Source of the DNA: Thermoflexales bacterium
GTDB taxonomy: Bacteria; Chloroflexota; Anaerolineae; Fen-1058
Direction of reading: 5' to 3'
DNA length: 6,486 nucleotides
Assembly (NCBI GenBank): GCA_030834835.1
Contig: JAUQXD010000407.1
Location: 1-6,486, forward strand
Shown: one piece after another, positions 5,801 through 6,486 of the stretch
How positions within the stretch are numbered: position 1 is the first letter of the stretch
How the letters are laid out: every line of letters begins with the position of its first letter
Translations under genes and position numbers: made by a program
Notes under the pieces: generated by a model
What the model was told of the DNA's origin: nothing
Seen by the model: only the letters and a program-made list of their open reading frames with translations
The model's database searches: none

Positions 5801-6486
5801 GTGTCCTCCGCGCCGCGGCCCACTTGAATCAGGCCGCTAAAGAGCGCGTGCGCGATCGATTGCTCACTCTCGCTCAACTGCGCAAAAGAACTATCGGCGT
5901 GCCGTTCCAGCGCCTTGTGGATGCCCCCGCGCGCCAGATAATCACTCAGCGTCAACGCGTTCACCCCGCGCTGCGCTTGCTGCGCCTCGAACAGATCGCG
6001 CAGCGCAAACTGCACCAGCGGCAGCGCGCCGGGTTCGCCCTTCATGTCCGCGATGATCTGCGTCACCAACTCCGGTTCTACTTTCAGGCCGACGCGCAGG
6101 GCGGGCTGGGCGATGGCGCTCACCAACTCGGCGGGCGTCATCACCCCAATTTGCATGAATTGTTGATTGAGCAAGTCGTTGAGTTGTGGATACGCCGCGC
6201 AGTTAGACACGAAGTCCGACCGCATCGCAAACACGAGCGTGACGCGGCCCCCCTCGACCGTGGCCGCATACGTCAGCAAATTCAAAAACGCGACACGCTC
6301 GGCTTCTCTGGCGACTTGCGTGAACGTCTCCTCAAATTGATCGACGAGGATGACGGCGCGGCGATCGCGTTTATCCTTCAGCGCGATCTCGGCCCATTGA
6401 TGGAGAATCGTGGGATCAGTCTGGCCTCTGGTGCGGATGTCCTCACCCGCATTCAACGTGCCCGCCAGACTCGACGCGACGCGGGC
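2842..6486 (-). CDS. STAND NTPase (nSTAND1-type) with one transmembrane helix and about 16 WD40 repeats (5'-truncated)
   Basis: At least 1214 residues are visible; the frame is open to base 6486, so the TTG at 6454-6456 is internal. Numbered from the first visible codon (6484-6486), the NTPase part shows the Walker B strand AVILVDQFEE (44-53), a sensor-like FAMRSDF (86-92) and GEPGALPL (150-157). A winged-helix-like segment carries HEKLIDAWPWL (276-286). Walker A and any N-terminal effector lie outside the window. A charged helical stretch (about 324-391) ending in RLRRS precedes a transmembrane helix (398-420). An Ala/Glu/Ser-rich coiled segment follows (422-470), then SRELA and ILIALEAI helices. 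WD40 repeats fill about 521-1177, and the tail RVTRALSCEERVQYLREETVC has two Cys. STAND proteins act as ligand-gated ATP switches for signalling, regulation or immunity. Arginines before the helix suggest the NTPase is inside and the WD40 part outside the membrane. The C-terminus ends with TAG at 2842-2844. The family call is firm; the ligand and output are unknown. Confidence 0.88.
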   Translation of the reverse strand, partial: ARVASSLAGTLNAGEDIRTRGQTDPTILHQWAEIALKDKRDRRAVILVDQFEETFTQVAREAERVAFLNLLTYAATVEGGRVTLVFAMRSDFVSNCAAYPQLNDLLNQQFMQIGVMTPAELVSAIAQPALRVGLKVEPELVTQIIADMKGEPGALPLVQFALRDLFEAQQAQRGVNALTLSDYLARGGIHKALERHADSSFAQLSESEQSIAHALFSGLIQVGRGAEDTRRTALFDELVPADVAPSQVEVVVGKLADARLIITDERDGRDIVTIAHEKLIDAWPWLRKLVNENRDSIALQNQIAEDAGEWEKNQRDASYLYIGARLANAREQLAAKKIKLNGLARAFVTAGVEAEGANRAREAARIQKELDDARRLAESEKQRAEEQSRSATRLRRSAAYLIGALGVAVLLGIIAGVFGIQSNQNAEAANRSAATAEAASTQSVSEANSRATAEANALIQRDEAQRQQQLSRSRELAAIALNQLSTEPERSILIALEAISVTHTFEAEDALRQALQTSRLRQALRSAANIVDAEFSPDGARVATIDHAGQLAVWDAVTGRRLVEQATTDRAGRRVRFSLDGRWLLTLNEDGRVRLWSTDGFRLKATLQWEEEFDDAWFSADGTRVLTLGSGRARLWRSGDERPITILNDKPVRLTRFSPDGQRIAAATEDRRILVWDAVSGEQLANFPTDGDVTDLRLLPDHQQLILYGFFKDGAVNLQRVDAATGEIKLAYDSDQPGGISWRIDLTQDGQLVAATGGTPVVWDVASGQALAMLRGQTTEVQQVVFSPDGRRLVTAGYDGEVRIWEAKTGRELLVLKGQAGAETRLQFSPDGRHLLTLSGDGAAHLLDVTTAGQLPTQFFAFGGFSWAVLSPDARWLVTAISAPNETATRVWDVATGRAIKTLEAFWSYARFSSDSQWLVGNGDLERDIVRDTATWQSVPLPQRPLSLSPDATLAALGPGLSNRLRIWDVAAKSVVTGLPITPTNPVFSPDNRYLAATATDQVGVWDIASGREVAQLPVRMAASNPMDVVFSPDSAHLLTRDISGTLRLWPLGGGQPIVFVGFAQDATWQAAFAPDGRRLLTFDQTATEAQVWQTVDGKLIARLRGPEGAISSVQFSPDGRTIVAVHNGLTVRLWDAVTGAQQAILRGHAATGVVAQFSPDGQQVVTADPTGTIFRHPVTVEDLAALARTRVTRALSCEERVQYLREETVCPTP
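2956..4926 (-). repeat. WD40 repeat block, about 16 repeats with a period near 126 nt
   Basis: The coding DNA has a repeating antisense motif TCCGGYGARAA (encoding FSPDG). Copies lie at 3005, 3131, 3260, 3386, 3515, 3635, 3869, 3995 and 4121, with further copies beyond 4500. Most intervals are 126 or 129 nt, or 42-43 codons. Each unit ends with a WD-x-x-S/TG-like turn (for example VWDAVSG, VWDVASG, RLWDAVTG). Blades near visible residues 690-725 and 904-938 are degenerate. Only the last linker keeps the classic GH dipeptide (LRGHA). The count fits two seven- or eight-bladed propellers, which is inference. Confidence 0.8.
5227..5295 (-). other. Predicted single transmembrane helix within the STAND receptor
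   Basis: Visible residues 398-420 are about 23 uncharged, strongly hydrophobic residues (from SAAYLIGALG to VFGI). They are preceded by RLRR and followed by the neutral, Asn/Gln/Ala-rich QSNQNAEAAN. By the positive-inside rule the upstream NTPase faces the cytoplasm and the WD40 region the exterior. No second hydrophobic helix is visible downstream. Confidence 0.75.

Noticed and set aside
464..6486. The three minus-strand genes as one defence operon
   Set aside because: Gaps of 301 and 124 nt, a terminator-like hairpin, separate promoter candidates and a housekeeping enzyme in the middle argue against it; no nuclease, TIR or other effector is visible.

Overview
The window looks like a chromosomal segment of a GC-rich environmental bacterium, most plausibly a member of the Chloroflexota (Anaerolineae-like). 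The reasons are the giant STAND NTPase/WD40 receptor with its characteristic C-terminal tail, the L,D-transpeptidase with an SHGCVN active site, and a stand-alone protein with multiple zinc ribbons. This taxonomic guess is inference from protein style. No rRNA, tRNA, transposase, integrase, phage gene or CRISPR array is visible.

Layout. Bases 1-326 (+) hold the C-terminal catalytic part of a YkuD-type L,D-transpeptidase that begins outside the window. It converges on a minus-strand zinc-ribbon protein (464-1204). The gap between them holds a perfect 11-bp terminator hairpin, flanked by two arrays of 7-nt repeats in opposite orientation. The minus-strand ornithine aminotransferase rocD (1329-2540) follows. 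Between it and the zinc-ribbon gene lies a second pair of inverted 7-nt-period arrays with an unrelated, AT-rich sequence, and the last codons of rocD lie inside it. A gene-free stretch (2541-2841) contains at least four hairpins and a consensus extended -10 promoter pointing at rocD. The rest (2842-6486, minus) is one giant reading frame, 5'-truncated by the window edge. It encodes an nSTAND1-type NTPase part, a winged-helix-like segment, a single transmembrane helix, an Ala-rich helical linker and about 16 WD40 repeats.

How the genes relate. Three genes lie on the minus strand in the order receptor, rocD, zinc ribbon. A terminator-like hairpin, an internal promoter candidate and long gaps argue for separate transcription units, not an operon. 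rocD is housekeeping ornithine/arginine-proline catabolism. The transpeptidase acts on the cell wall. The zinc-ribbon protein has no assigned function. The STAND protein is the most system-like gene: a likely membrane-anchored signalling ATPase with a very large sensor. Its Walker A motif and any N-terminal effector domain lie beyond base 6486, so a defence or signalling role cannot be decided here.

The most unusual features are non-coding: two loci with the same inverted heptamer-array architecture but different sequence, and the hairpin-dense leader of rocD.
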